The notes: generated by a model not told the origin, from the sequence alone. Shown: positions 32,745 to 46,102, counted from the stretch's first letter. The stretch is DNA of 64,000 nt from Gordionus sp. m RMFG-2023 (GCF_954871325.1 NC_088775.1:41083561-41147560), one strand, 5' to 3'. Numbers and translations are program-made.

Positions 32745-35465
32745 AGAAAGGGGATTTGGAGGAGATATCGGGGGGAATTCTAGGGGAGATATCGGGGGAA
32801 ATTATAGGAGAGATATCGGGGGGAATTTTAGGGGAGATATCGGGGGAAATTATAGGAGAGATATCGGGGGGAATTTTAGGAGAGGTATCGAGGGGGGGGG
32901 AATTATAGGGGAGAAATCGGGGGGAATTTTAGGAGCGATATCGGGGGGAATTATAGGGGAGAAATCGGGAGGAATTATAGGGGAGAAATCGGGGGGAATT
33001 TTAGGGGCGAAATCGAGGGGAATTATAGGGGAGAAATTGGGGGGAATTTTAGGGGCGATATCGGGGGGAATTTTAGGGGAGATATCGGGGGAAATTATAG
33101 GAGAGATATCGGGGGGAATTTTAGGGGAGATATCGGGGGAAATTATAGGAGAGATATCGGGGGGAATTTTAGGAGAGGTATCGAGGGGGGGGGGAATTAT
33201 AGGGGAGAAATCGGGGGGAATTTTAGGGGCGATATCGGGGGGAATTATAGGGGAGAAATCGGGAGGAATTATAGGGGAGAAATCGGGGGGAATTTTAGGG
33301 GCGAAATCGAGGGGAATTATAGGGGAGAAATTGGGGGGAATTTTAGGGGCGATATCGGGGGGAATTTTAGGGGAGATATCGGGGGAAATTATAGGAGAGA
33401 TATCGGGGGGAATTTTAGGAGAGGTATCGAGGGGGGGGGGAATTATAGGGGAGAAATCGGGGGGAATTTTAGGGGCGATATCGGGGGGAATTTTAGGGGA
33501 GATATCGGGGGAAATTATAGGAGAGATATCGGGGGGAATTTTAGGGGAGATATCGGGGGAAATTATAGGAGAGATATCGGGGGGAATTTTAGGAGAGGTA
33601 TCGAGGGGGGGGGGAATTATAGGGGAGAAATCGGGGGGAATTTTAGGAGCGATATCGGGGGGAATTATAGGGGAGAAATCGGGAGGAATTATAGGGGAGA
33701 AATCGGGGGGAATTTTAGGGGCGAAATCGAGGGGAATTATAGGGGAGAAATTGGGGGGAATTTTAGGGGCGATATCGGGGGGAATTTTAGGGGAGATATC
33801 GGGGGAAATTATAGGAGAGATATCGGGGGGAATTTTAGGAGAGGTATCGAGGGGGGGGGGAATTATAGGGGAGAAATCGGGGGGAATTTTAGGAGCGATA
33901 TCGGGGGGAATTATAGGGGAGAAATCGGGAGGAATTATAGGGGAGAAATCGGGGGGAATTTTAGGGGCGAAATCGAGGGGAATTATAGGGGAGAAATTGG
34001 GGGGAATTTTAGGGGCGATATCGGGGGGAATTTTAGGGGAGATATCGGGGGAAATTATAGGAGAGATATCGGGGGGAATTTTAGGGGCGATATCGGGGGG
34101 AATTTTAGGAGCGATATCGGGGGGAATTATAGGGGAGAAATTGGGGGGAATTTTAGGGGCGATATCGGGGGGAATTTTAGGGGAGATATCGGGGGAAATT
34201 ATAGGAGAGATATCGGGGGGAATTTTAGGAGAGGTATCGAGGGGGGGGGGAATTATAGGGGAGAAATCGGGGGGAATTTTAGGGGCGATATCGGGGGGAA
34301 TTTTAGGAGCGATATCGGGGGGAATTATAGGGGAGAAATCGGGGGGAATTTTAGGGGAGAAATCGGGGGAAATTATAGGGGAGATATCGGGGGGAATTAT
34401 AGGGGAGAAATCGAGGGGGGAGGAATTATAGGGGAGAAATCGGGGGGAATTTTAGGGGCGAAATCGAGGGGAATTATAGGGGAGAAATTGGGGGGAATTT
34501 TAGGGGCGATATCGGGGGGAATTTTAGGGGAGATATCGGGGGAAATTATAGGAGAGATATCGGGGGGAATTTTAGGAGAGGTATCGAGGGGGGGGGGAAT
34601 TATAGGGGAGAAATCGGGGGGAATTTTAGGGGCGATATCGGGGGGAATTTTAGGGGAGATATCGGGGGAAATTATAGGAGAGATATCGGGGGGAATTTTA
34701 GGGGAGATATCGGGGGAAATTATAGGAGAGATATCGGGGGGAATTTTAGGAGAGGTATCGAGGGGGGGGGAATTATAGGGGAGAAATCGGGGGGAATTTT
34801 AGGAGCGATATCGGGGGGAATTTTAGGGGAGATATCGGGGGAAATTATAGGAGAGATATCGGGGGGAATTTTAGGGGAGATATCGGGGGAAATTATAGGA
34901 GAGATATCGGGGGGAATTTTAGGAGAGGTATCGAGGGGGGGGGGGAATTATAGGGGAGAAATCGGGGGGAATTTTAGGAGCGATATCGGGGGGAATTATA
35001 GGGGAGAAATCGGGAGGAATTATAGGGGAGAAATCGGGGGGAATTTTAGGGGCGAAATCGAGGGGAATTATAGGGGAGAAATTGGGGGGAATTTTAGGGG
35101 CGATATCGGGGGGAATTTTAGGGGAGATATCGGGGGAAATTATAGGAGAGATATCGGGGGGAATTTTAGGAGAGGTATCGAGGGGGGGGGAATTATAGGG
35201 GAGAAATCGGGGGGAATTTTAGGGGCGATATCGGGGGGAATTTTAGGAGCGATATCGGGGGGAATTATAGGGGAGAAATCGGGAGGAATTATAGGGGAGA
35301 AATCGGGGGGAATTTTAGGGGCGAAATCGAGGGGAATTATAGGGGAGAAATTGGGGGGAATTTTAGGGGCGAAATCGGGGGAAATTCTGGGGGAGATATC
35401 GGGGGGAATTATAAGGGAGATATCGGGGGGAATTATAGGAGAGAAATCGGGGGAAGTTTTAGGGG
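32745..35465 (+). repeat. 24-bp minisatellite (GGIxGExS) inside Gy-A pol
   Basis: About 110 units of 24 bp, built on GGGGAGATATCGGGGGGAAT with TTTA or TATA following. Being a multiple of three, it keeps an 8-residue peptide repeat open over long stretches (for example 592 codons ending at 34431). Higher-order blocks of roughly 10-15 units recur, and G runs of 7-10 mark block ends. It sits between protease and RT. By its sequence it arose by tandem amplification after insertion or in a parent copy. Confidence 0.95.
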
Positions 35466-35786
35466 TTGTCGTGACTTTAGGAAAAAAGAGGGAAGAGAGG
35501 ATGCTGAAAAGAAGGAAGAAATTAATGATAATAAAAATTTAGAAGTAAAGCTAGATAAAATTCCAAATGGTGAAACAGAGCTGCAGAAAGAATGGACGGA
35601 AAATGATGGTATGAAACAAGGAAATACAAAAAGAATATGTAATCAAGAAATAGTAGTAAAGGAGAAAGAGACAGGACGGCAAAAAGACGAGGAATTTTGA
35701 AATGAGGAAATGGAATTTGCGATAATAAAAGTGCAAGAGGGAGTACGAAGATTGGTGGATATTATAAGGAAATCTTTGAAGAAAGT

Positions 35787-38228
35787 TTGGGATATCTAAG
35801 AGATTATGAGGTGAATATCAAATTAAAGGAGGGAAATGTACCAAAATTTTGTGCGTTACGGCGAATATCGTTTGAATGGCGAAATGAAGTGAATAAGAAA
35901 TTGTATCAATGGGTGCAAAAAGGCATAGTATGTCCTGTAGAATATAGCGAATGGGCGACACCCTTGGTACCGGTGAAGAAGGCCAATGGAAAGCTCCATT
36001 TATGTGCCGATTTTCGGGTCACGCTAAATCCGTGGGTGGTGGAGGTCAAATATCCGTTGCCTCGAATTGAAGAAATATTGGCCAATTTGAAGGGTGGTAT
36101 GTACTTTTCAAAGGTAGACTTTTCCAACGCATATTTACCACTGCGGTAAAACCTGAGGTACAAAGGTTATTAAGTATCACTACTCTAAGAGGGTTCTATA
36201 CATTTTGTAGATTACCGTTTGGACTTAGCGTGTCAGCTCCGATTTTTCAACGAACAATGGCAGCTGTTTCCCAAGGTCTAGAAGGAGTATTTTATTACAT
36301 GGATGAAGTATTAGTAATGGGAGAAACTCCTGAACAGCATGAACGAAGATTGGAGGAGATGTTCAAAAGAATCAGGGATAAAGGATTGCGGGCAAGCGCA
36401 GAACAAAAGTGTATTAGGAGTGTTGAGGTTATATATTTGGGTCATAAAATCAATGGAAAGGAGGTTAGGCCTTTGGACAAAAATATGGCGAGCATAACAA
36501 GCATGCTGTGACCTAATAATAAAGTGGAGGTACAGGCTTTCCTGGGAATGGTAAACTGCAGCACCATTATATAAATTATTGAAAAAGGGAGAAATATTTA
36601 TGTGGCAAGATGAGCAGGAAGAGGCTTTTGAGAATTTGAAACGAAGAATCGGAAAAGAACCCATTTTAGTATGTTTTAATAACGATTTGGAAGTGATATT
36701 GTCCGTGGATGCTTCAAATAGGGGTGTGCGTGGAGCATTGCTACATTACATAGACGAACTGGAGAGACCTATTTTGTTTTTCTCGAGAATTTTTAAAGCC
36801 GCAGTGACAAGGTATTCAGTAATCGAACAAGAGGCCTTGGCAGTTATTTTTGGAATGACCAAGTGCCGGGAATACTTAATTGGACGCAGATTTATAATCT
36901 ACACAGATCACAAACCTTTAGTCCATCTTTCAAAAAAGATAATAAGGAGCTGATGTTATCTCCTCGTTTACAAAGATGGTTATTACTGGTTGGCAGTTTT
37001 GATGTGCAGGTGAATTATAGGCGGGGAAGGGAAAACTATTTACCGGATATTTTGTCTCGATGTGAGGCTGGAGAAGAGGAAAGAGAAATAGGATCCAAAG
37101 AAGTAGAAGAAAAGAAGGAAAAGGGACTAATTCGAACTATAGCAAGATAGCTAGAGGTGGTCCCGTGACGTGGGAGGAACTAAAGAGGATCACCTTGAAA
37201 GATCGCGAACTCATGAGAATTAAAAGGAGCGTTATGGGAAAGAGACCGTGTAGAGAGGGAGATAATCATTTTAAGTGCACAGAAAAAGAGCTTGCCATAG
37301 GGGATGAATGTCTGGTCCGAGGAAACCGACGAGTAGTACCAATGAAATTAAGAGGCGCAATATCTATGATACACGCAGGACATCAAAGGATTGAACGAAT
37401 GAAGCAAGGGGGGCGTGAATATGTGTGGTGGCCTGGCATGAATAAGGAAACTGAAAATATTTGCCGAGGTTGTTTGATGTGTAATTCGTGGGCCAGTATG
37501 CCCCGTAAAGACAAGAGAAGCGTATGGCCGAAAGCGGTTCGACCTTGGGAGAGAATCCATTTAGATTTTCTCGACTTTGAAAACAAGATGTATCTCCTGG
37601 TGGTTGCTTTTCCAAATGGGTAGAGTACGAAGAAATGAGGGAATTGACAACCCAAGTCGTGATAAAAATGTTAAAAAAACTTTGGGCCCGGTTTGGAGTA
37701 GCTAATATAATAGTTTCGGATGGGGGTCCGGCCTTCATAAGTGGTCAATTCAAGTTATTTTGTGAGGAAACAGGGGCGAGACACGTTTTAACACCGCCAT
37801 ACCATCCAAGCTCAAACGGCCAGGCAGAAAAAATGGCACTTGTTAAGAGCTGGTTAAGAAAATCAAAGTATGGAGGTGGGAAAATTTGGATAGCCGTAGA
37901 CTATTATAACAACAGTCGAAAGGGAGAAGAACAGTCTCCAGCAGAGAAGATTTTAGGGCGGCGAACCAGGATATTATTAGATTCATTAAAGCCAAAACCA
38001 CATCAAGAGGTGGAGAGGGAGATAGTGGAGAAACCTGAATTTGTAGTGGGACAAACCGTGTGGGCAAGAATATATGGAGGTACAAGAAGGTGGGAGTCTG
38101 GGGTGATCGTGGAAAACATTGGACATAAATTAAGTCGAGTAAAATTCACTGATGAAATAGAAGGAATAAGGCATAGGGACCAAATAAAAAGGGGTCTGGA
38201 GCCAGGAAGATTACGATCAGGTGTTTGA
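35787..38228 (+). pseudogene. Gy-A pol: RT, RNase H, integrase
   Basis: RT fingers and palm with LKEGNVPKFCALRRISFEWR, WATPLVPVKKANGKLHLCAD and FSKVDFSNAYL, continued from 36230. RNase H with ILSVDASNRGVRGALLH and YTDHKPLVHL, then the linker LSPRLQRWLLLVGSF. Integrase with a GHQ...YVWWPGM...C-x2-C zinc finger, an RIHLDFLD core aspartate, VSDGGPAFIS and HPSSNGQAEKM, and a C-terminal domain with VWARIYGG. The order is standard Ty3/gypsy. The coding run is in pieces: broken. Confidence 0.95.
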
Positions 38229-39100
38229 GGCGGAATGATATTATATGGCATATTATAAGAAATTAAAAGAAATGTATTTGTCTATGTAATAACACCGTGA
38301 AATATCTATATATATATTATGTAACGTTTTTTTTAATATCAAAATTTATATATTCAGAATTAATAATAGATTCATTAATGTAACATATAAGATTGTTTAA
38401 TCCTATATCCAAAATTAATCATAGATTCATTGATATAATATATAACATTGTTGAAAATCCCATTTTGGGATAGTATGTATCTTAAAGTAGCAGTGTAATA
38501 ATGTTCCAATTAAAAAAAAAGAACTTAATAAATACGATTGCTAAAATTTTTTTTTATTTCCCTCGCTTATTATTTTTTGAAGAGATGTCCCAATCATATG
38601 ATTAATAAAGGCAATTGATAAATTTTTTCTGTTTCCCTCGCTCATTTTTTTTTGAAGAGAATTAATAGCATTATTGGCTCATTAACCATCATAAATCAGA
38701 TAACTTATGATATAAAAAAAAAAGTTATGTGGTGGTGCCCAAATAATAGTTCATATTGAATTGTCAAACAAATTGGTATGAGAGAACGTTAATAAATCAT
38801 GGAAATGAATAAAAATTGGTACAAGATCGTGTCTTGTTGGAAAGGGAATAAATGGGTGATGACAGTTGGAGAGGAGAACAGATAAACATGTTTTGGAAGA
38901 GTTCATTGGAAAGGATAAAAAGGAACGAGTATCCAAAATTTTATAATTTAAAATTCGGTCATAAAAGAAATTATTAATTATTTTCCATAAATTTTAGTTG
39001 TAAAAAAAATATTTTTCTTTGTATTTAAGAAATTGTTAAAAGAAAAAAGAAGTACATTATATATTTTTTTTTATACCTTTCTTTTTTAATGAGGTTTAGA
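38229..39100 (+). other. Gy-A non-coding spacer with short duplications
   Basis: About 870 bp between integrase and the 3' frame. It contains two direct pairs: 38340-38400 with 38400-38460 (ATAGATTCATT blocks) and 38523-38590 with 38600-38665 (TTTCCCTCGCT blocks). Gy-B and Gy-D have a comparable spacer. It would be a natural place for a promoter or splice acceptor serving the 3' frame. Confidence 0.6.
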
Positions 39101-39705
39101 ATGCCGGGTATCCACGAATGCATATATTGGGAGAATATCACTATTCGGGTTAGTATCTTCCAGGGCAGGGTCGATGCGGAGGGAAATCGTCTATATCCAG
39201 GATCGCAACCAGACCCCCGCGAAGTAGACAAATGGCGCATATGGAAATGATCAACGGAGTGGTTCATGGGTCCGAATTTCCCGAACCCAGTAATTCGGGT
39301 ATGCGCACCGTAAGGAACGTTAGGTTATGTTTCATCTGTGGAGCCCGAAGTCATTTACAAGCTCGGTGCCCCCCCCCGTGCCCCGCCATGCTTATGCGAG
39401 AAGGAATTATGGCAGAAGAAATTTTGTAGGGTCAAGAAATGAAAGGGATAATGGGGAGCGGATAGAGGGGCCTGGCCCGTTCGGACTGAATTGCCGGCCG
39501 TAACGGGAGCGGAGGATTTACGAACAATGGGTGAAACGTCAGAAGCGGAGCGACCCGTAGCCCTAGAAGCTGAGCGGCCAATGGCGGTGGTAGGACCGTC
39601 ACAAGGACCGGCGCAGCTCTCGGATAAGGAAGGGGAATTACTTGAAGATTGACCGATAGTGGATCTATCGGTCGAGGAATTGGAAGAATTATTACAAGGG
39701 CCGTA
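39101..39705 (+). pseudogene. Gy-A 3' accessory frame: one zinc knuckle, acidic tail
   Basis: Downstream of integrase and upstream of the polypurine tract. The pieces start with MPGIHECIYWEN, carry one knuckle CFICGARSHLQARC (about 39330-39372), and end in an acidic region with VEELEELLQGP (about 39660-39705). The same layout is seen in Gy-B (40614-41168) and Gy-D (62849-63370). Function unknown; an RNA-binding or regulatory role is inferred from the knuckle. Local GC is much higher than the flanks. Fossil. Confidence 0.7.
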
Positions 39706-39953
39706 AGATGCAAATGAATTTATATTTTTTTTAACCAATATATTACTGCGTTATATTTTTCGCACAACAATATTTTTTTTTGTGAGATGCAATTTTTTGA
39801 ATGAATTTATATTTTTTTTAACCAATATATTATTGCGTTATATTTTTTGCACAACAATATTTGTTTTTTAATAAACAACAACAAGAGAACATATGTAAGA
39901 GAACACAATAAGGTTCTCTCGAGTTAATGGATTTTTTTTATGGGGGGGGGGCG

Positions 39954-40246
39954 TGTGATATACTTGCTTTCGGTAAATTTATTTGTTTTTTTTAATATAT
40001 TTTTTAAATCAATATTATTTGTTTTTTATCAATATTATAATTTTGTTATTATTATTTTTTTATATTTTTATGTTGGGTTATAAAAACCCTGCAAAAGAAT
40101 AGATTATTATTATTATATATTTTTTAAAAAAATTATATTCTTCCTGTTAATTACAATAAAGAAAATTATATTCAAAAAGTGGTAAGAAAAAAATAATTAA
40201 ATTTAAGAACCAAGAAATTGAAAAAGAAAATAAAAAAATTAAGAAA
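39954..40246 (+). repeat. Gy-A right LTR
   Basis: Preceded by a run of ten G (polypurine tract) and followed by the GTTTT target duplication. It differs from the left LTR by point changes and small insertions. Confidence 0.9.
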
Positions 40247-40330
40247 GTTTTCAATTTTTGTTTCTCCATATTTTTCATTTTTATTTATTTGTAAACAGTG
40301 TTCAGCTCAAAGGTGTTAAAAATTAAATAT

Positions 40331-40536
40331 ATTTGAAAGTATAGTAAAAATTATAGTAGAAAGAATATATTTTATTCACTATTAATTGATAAAAATCAGC
40401 AAAAATGACACAAAAAGAATCGTAATATATTAACAACAAAATATACTAACTTATCAATTTATAAAATAAATTTTTCTTTTAAATTCCAAAACTTTAATAA
40501 TGAATAATCAAAAATATATCGAATGGGCCAGTGACA
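40331..40536 (-). repeat. Gy-B left LTR (3' LTR)
   Basis: Collinear with 51135-51333, sharing GAAAGTATAGTAAAAA, AGAATATATTTTATTCACT, GATAAAAATCAGC and TCGTAATATATTAACAACAA. The TGTCACTGGCCC end is on its right side. Confidence 0.85.
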
Positions 40537-40613
40537 TTCCCTACAAAAAAAAATTGATTAATTTACAAAAAAAATAAATATTATTCAACATATTCTATCA
40601 CTTAACATCATGG

Positions 40614-41168
40614 TTACATCAATAGCAAATCTTCCCAAAGATTTTCATCCGAATCCGTTATTGTCAGCGGCCTGGGCTCCGTTATTATCAGCGGTCTGGG
40701 CTCAACTATCATGGGCGGTACCGGGCACACCACACTGGCCGCCTTATGTTGTTCCATAACCGTTCGAATATTGATGATGTCCGTCCTGTCAATGCTTGCC
40801 TCCTTGTCTGTCAACCTTGTTGTCAGCGGCATCAGTTGCGGATTAGCCTATTTGGGTCCGCCGAGCGCACTATCCACGAATTCCCTCCCCAGTCTCTTGG
40901 TCGCTCCTTTCTGAGTACTACGGATATTATGATCCTATTCCATCAACGGTCCCCAGTTCTTTCTGTTCAAGGCCGGACATTGACTTCTCAAATGAATCTC
41001 GGTATGGCAGTTGAAACATCTCTTCTTTCTAATAAGCGAATTGCCCGACGTTGACGGAACCTCCATTTGGTGAATATCCCCACTGCTATTAAAATCCATG
41101 ACTTTAGGAATCAATGTAATTTGCAAGTAATGATTTTGCAAATGGATTAATTTTGAATGCGAGTGCAT
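40614..41168 (-). pseudogene. Gy-B 3' accessory frame: one zinc knuckle, acidic tail
   Basis: Minus strand. The first part starts MHSHSKLIHLQNHYLQITLIP, carries a knuckle CFNCHTEIHLRSQC and continues in a separate piece ending SDENLWEDLLLM. The N-terminal pattern (hydrophobic-NH-x-QIT-IPK) matches the Gy-D frame METQSQLISFKNHFVQITIIP closely, so the frame was under selection in the live lineage. Fossil. Confidence 0.75.
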
Positions 41169-42109
41169 TTTTAAAAAAAAAAAATTTTTTTTCCTTTTAT
41201 CAAAACAAAATTTTAAACAAATTTTTTTTTTTTCCTTTGCACAAAAATAATTTTAAACTAATTTATGTTAATTCGTTTTTCTTTGTTTCACAAATTAATA
41301 AAAAAAAACAACATATTTTAACAAAATATTTATTTATTTTATCTTCCCCTTAGTCTCCCATAACAAACTCATGATTTTCTACAATAACTAAATACAAATA
41401 TTTATTGATTACAAATTCCCTGATCCCCACAACACAAACATTCTCCCTTCCTTTAAATAATAAACATTTACCATTCCCAACTTAATTCCTTCTTTACAAC
41501 AACAAAATATCACTATGTATCTATTTACTATTTGTTATTTTATTATTATTTTCCTAACTTACAACCATATTCACATCAAAGCTAACCGTCCTAAATCATA
41601 AACCAAAATACAACTTTCCTTTTCTTCTCCCAGTGACCATTTATTACACAAATAATTTTTTTTACTTTTTCCTTTCTCTCCTAAAAAGAAAAACTGTCCG
41701 GTGTATAACATAATCAAACGATTCCCTCGTTATACCATTTAATTACTTACTATATTCACTTCGCTCTATGATGAGAATACTCGAGTATTTTAAACAATCA
41801 ATGTACTAATAAAATACTTTCCTCCGATGGCCTTTATTACCATTTTACCGAAAGCATAAATTACCAAATATTCCATTACATTAAAATATATCCCGCTAGC
41901 ACTTAATCATAAATAAGCATACCACTATCTTTATAAACAGTATCTTTATTTACCCCCAATACTACGCGAGATCGCTATCAGAGTATCCCAAAAGGATCAA
42001 TATTTTCATTATTCATATTTACATATTATGTTATATATTTATCACAATAATCTAAAATCCTGGAAAAAATAAGATAAGACTAATATTTAAGCATACTTCC
42101 GTATTATCT
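41169..42109 (-). other. Gy-B non-coding spacer
   Basis: About 940 bp between integrase and the 3' frame, AT-rich with long T and A runs near 41170-41300. No frame supported. Confidence 0.5.
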
Positions 42110-44450
42110 TTATCCATTCTTACTTTCTCCTAACCTTACGTGATCATTATGTCTAATCACCGTAATTCCATTTATTAACAAAATTTCATTTAATTTGGAA
42201 CCAAGGTTTTTCACTATACGACCCTTTTCCCATTTCTTCCCTTTTTTATCAAACAAACAGGCCCATATAATTCTCCCAACAGGATATTTTATTTTAATCT
42301 TATTAACTGAAGGTACACCAGCCCTGTCTTTGGTTCTTAAGAAATCCAACGGCACTCTAGTCCTTCTTCCCAAAAATAACTCTACCGGCGTAATTCCCTC
42401 CCGGTTTCTGGAATTATTTTAATATAAATGGGCCATCCAAACATCCTTATTCTCTTGTTTGGCCTTTTTAATCCATTTTTTTACGATAGCTACCAACTGG
42501 GATGATATGTTGAAGCTAATACGTGTTTAATTTCCAACGAATTACAAAATTTTTTGAAACTTTCACTTATAAAGGCCGGACCTCCATCCGACACAATTGT
42601 CTTGGGAATCCTTAATTTAGCCCATAACCTTTGTAACAATTTGATAACAATCCTAGTGGTTAATCCATGAACTTCTTCATACTCAATCCACTTAGAAAAT
42701 GCATCAACAACTAAAAAATACGACTTCTTGTTTAAGTCAAAGAAATCAACGTGGATACGCTCCCAAGGCTTTTCAGGTTTCGGCCAATAACTGCCGTTCT
42801 CCTTCCGGGGGATAGCGGCACATGAATTACATGGAATACAACTCCTTTAGATTTTTTCAATATCATTGCCCATTCTCGGCCACCAGACATACTCACGAGC
42901 CCAAGATTTCATTTTATCTCGACCCTGATGCCCTGCATGCAACAAACGTATAATTTTAATCATCCACTACGGACAATTCCTTTTCAATTTTTTTATAAAC
43001 TTTACTATTATTTTTCTACGGTTCCTTTCCCGTCAAAAATAATTTTACTCGACTCAATTCCTTATCCCTTAAGGTATTGCTTTTAAGATACTCCCAATTC
43101 GTAGGACCACCCTTCAACATATATGATAAAGAACAAATCAAAGCCCTTTCTTTATTCCTTATTATATTTTTGTTAATATCAAGGGCATCCTCACTGGATC
43201 CTAACCTAGATAAAATATCAGGAAAACAATTTTCTTAGCCACAGCGATACCTAATTTCTACATTAAAACTTCCCACCAGTAACAACCAACGTTGCAACCG
43301 GGGAGATAACATTAACTATTTATTATCCTTCTTAAATAAATGAATTAACGGCTTATGATCCGCGTAAATTATAAATTTTCTACCGATCAAATATTCCCGA
43401 CACTTGGTTAACCCAAAAATAACCGCTAGGGCTTCTTGTTCAATCACAGAATACCTAGTTTCCACTTCATGAAAAATTCTTGAAAAAAAAATAGTTGGTC
43501 TTTCTAGTCCATCCATTATATGTAACAATGCACCTCTAACACTCTTATTGGATGCATCCACGGCTAAAATTATTTCTAAATCATTATTAAAACATACTAA
43601 AATAGGTTCTTCACCAATTTTCTTTTTCAAAATTTCAAAAGCATTTTGTTGTTCAAATTTTCACTCAAAATGAACCCCCTTTTTTAATAAATCGTACAAT
43701 GGAGATGCCTTTTGCAAAATTCTCCACAAAACGATGATAATAATTCACCATGCCCAAAAAAGATTGTACTTCAGCTTTATTACTTGGCTGATTCATATTT
43801 ATTTTTTTAATTTTTATCAAGAGGCTTCACTTCAACCCCATTAATCTGAAGACCTTAATATATTACTTCAGTTACCCCCAGAACACTTTTTTATTTGCTA
43901 GCCCTCAAGCCCTTATCACGAATTATCGTGAAAACTTCTTAAAGACGTTTATTAGCTGTTCTGGCGTCTACCCAGTTACGAGCACATCATCCATATAATA
44001 AAATACACCTTCTAGCCCCTGAAAAACAGATGCCATGGTACGTAACGCAAATAATCCTTTAGGTGTAATTATCGTTAATAATTTTTGAATTTCCTCCATT
44101 GTAAATAAGCTGACGAAAAATCAACTTTAGAAAAATATTTTGCATCTTTTAAACTAGCCAAAATTTCTTCAATTCGGGGCAATGGATATTTAACTTCAAC
44201 AACCCACCTGTTTAAAGTTACTCTAAAATCAGCAATAGTCTCAACTTTCCATTAGCTTTTTCACGGGAACTAATAGTGTAGTCCATTTACTATATTCCAC
44301 CGGAATGATAATGCCATCTTTAACCCAACGATCCAATTCGTTTTCAATTTCCTTTTTCCACTCAAAAGGAACTCGTCGAGATGCTAAAAAAATGGGTAAA
44401 AATCCTTCCTTTAATTTCATATCCACTTTATAATCATTAAGACATCCCAA
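42110..44450 (-). pseudogene. Gy-B pol: RT, RNase H, integrase
   Basis: Minus-strand pieces: RT start LKEGFLPIFLASRRVPFEWK and WVKDGIIIPVEYSKW (44450-44241). RNase H ILAVDASNKSVRGALLH and YADHKPLIHLF (43630-43316). Integrase zinc finger and core between about 43000 and 42500. C-terminal domain with GRRTRVPLDFL and IIWACLFDKKGKKWEKG (42373-42110). Same lineage as Gy-D and Gy-G. Broken. Confidence 0.9.
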
Positions 44451-44477
44451 ATTGTCTTCAAAAATTATACCATATTT

Positions 44478-45314
44478 TTATATTAAAATAGATATATCTT
44501 CACACATTCTCTTCAATTTAATTACTTCTAAATCAGCAATTTGATTTTCATTAATTTCAGTTTCATTTTTAAAATTATCCAAATTAACCACTAATTTCTC
44601 AGAAATTTCACACATATCAGTATTAAAAGAAGGATTCACTTCCTTTTTTACTAAATCTGATATTACTATTTCATGAATTTTGTTTTTAACATTATCTGCC
44701 ATAATCTTGCATTTAGTATTTTTCAACATCAAATCACTATTTGTTGTAAAAATATTCCAATAGTTGTTCATGGGACCAATTTTAGTAATCCAAACCCAAC
44801 CCATAATTGTTTCTACATCTTTTTCTACCACCCAAAGGTCAAGAAAAATTAATCGATCATTTAAAATCACTCCTAATTTAGTTTTACCCAAAACCAAAAT
44901 TTCGGACCCATCAAATTGTTTAACATTCATGTTTTCTTTCTCAAGTGTACCCTCGGGCCAATGTTTATAATAATTTGCTCTAGACATTATTGAAATGCTT
45001 GCCCCTGTGTCAAATAACATTTCTATATTTTGTCTATCAAATTTTATATTTACACGAGGACATGAACACTGATTAATCCCTCTTTCAATCATTAAAATTT
45101 TATTCATTTTAATCAGCTGAAATATATTTATTATATTTGAATTCCCATTCATATCATTAATATTCATGCCTAAATTCATCTCTGAATTTAAGGGCCTCTG
45201 AATATCCATATTTTTTTTATTAAATATATCAGAATTATTTTTAATTAAACTATATATATTACAAATTTTATTATTAATATATAATTTTTCAATTTTTATA
45301 TAATTCTCTTTCAA
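44478..45314 (-). pseudogene. Gy-B aspartic protease region
   Basis: Minus-strand frame with CSCPRVNIKFDRQNIEMLFD followed by TGASISIM, the aspartic protease active-site loop, then QFDGSEILVLG and FLDLWVVEKDVETIMGWVWI. The upstream part is Asn/Ile-rich linker. Matches Gy-C and Gy-D proteases closely. Fossil. Confidence 0.85.
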
Positions 45315-45319
45315 ATCAT

Positions 45320-46072
45320 ATAGTCATTGCAATCCACTCAAAGATTGAACACAATTCATAGCAACATGACCCATTTTCTCACACTTAAAACACATTCGGT
45401 CATTATCTTTATTATTCACATCTTTTTCACTTAAATCTGAAATAATAAAATCTTTTATATTACTCACCACGGGATTTAGCAATACGGTCTCTTTGGAAAG
45501 CCATCTTTAAAATTTGCTTCTTTTATTATGCGATTTTTCTTTATATGACATGTAAAACCACATAGATGACAAGTTATATCATTCTCACATTTTCATTCAC
45601 TTTCGGTCACGCGAAAAAGAATTTTTTCCCCATGACCCCTTCGGCCACAAATATCGCAAACTTCAATAAAATCATGATTTTTATATCGAATTGCATCTAT
45701 ATCTCTCAAAATATTTTTCAAACTTTCTCTAATTTCTTTTATATCATTCGTAATTAAACAATCGTTTTCATTTCTTTTAACATTATTGGTAACATCATTA
45801 TTTTTTACAACCTTAACAGGTTTATCAATCACAATTTCAGATATTTTCTCTTTAATTTCACTCATAAATGAATTTAAATTATCATTTATATCTTTTGACG
45901 TCATAATACTTGTACCAACACTAGGTACTTCCCCAGTATTTGATTTCACAATCCCACAGGAATCATTTATTTCTTTAATATTCATATTTCTAAGTTCCAG
46001 TAAAATCAAATTTAAACTATTTTTTAGATCTTCAGAAAAATCTAAAAACTTATCAATAGGATCCAAATCCAC
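45320..46072 (-). pseudogene. Gy-B gag-like region with knuckles
   Basis: The minus-strand frame 46072-45593 begins in mid-protein (DLDPIDKFLDFSED), is rich in charged residues with coiled-coil-like spacing (IREIRESLKNILRDIDAI type), and ends with CDICGRRGHG. A second knuckle, CFKCEKMGHVAMNC, follows near 45390-45340. The N-terminal part lies beyond the Gy-C insertion. Fossil. Confidence 0.75.
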
Positions 46073-46102
46073 AACATTAGAATCATCTAACTTAATCCCT
46101 TT

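Larger units (their letters stand above)
30633..40246 (+). mobile_element. Gy-A: Ty3/gypsy fossil with LTRs and 3' extra frame
   Basis: LTRs at 30633-30905 and 39954-40246, with a 5-bp target duplication GTTTT on both sides (30628-30632, 40247-40251). A primer-binding site starts TGGTGCCATG right after the left LTR, and a G-rich polypurine tract precedes the right one. Parts in order: 68-bp tandem array, four CCHC knuckles (31840-32190), protease (32247-32630), 24-bp minisatellite (32745-35465), RT (35787-36500), RNase H (36579-37000), integrase with H2C2 finger and core (37165-38228), spacer, 3' zinc-knuckle frame (39101-39700). The element is broken, with several breaks. The LTRs are similar but not identical, so it is of moderate age. 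Confidence 0.95.

Noticed and set aside
32653-34431. 592-codon Gly/Ile-rich frame as a structural protein gene
   Set aside because: It is fully explained by a 24-bp minisatellite whose unit is a multiple of three. Similar frames appear in the same array at 34488-34778 and 35351-35542.
39355-39738. Minus-strand frames of 93-127 codons overlapping the Gy-A 3' frame
   Set aside because: Low-complexity Ser/Pro-rich shadows of the GC-rich plus-strand frame.
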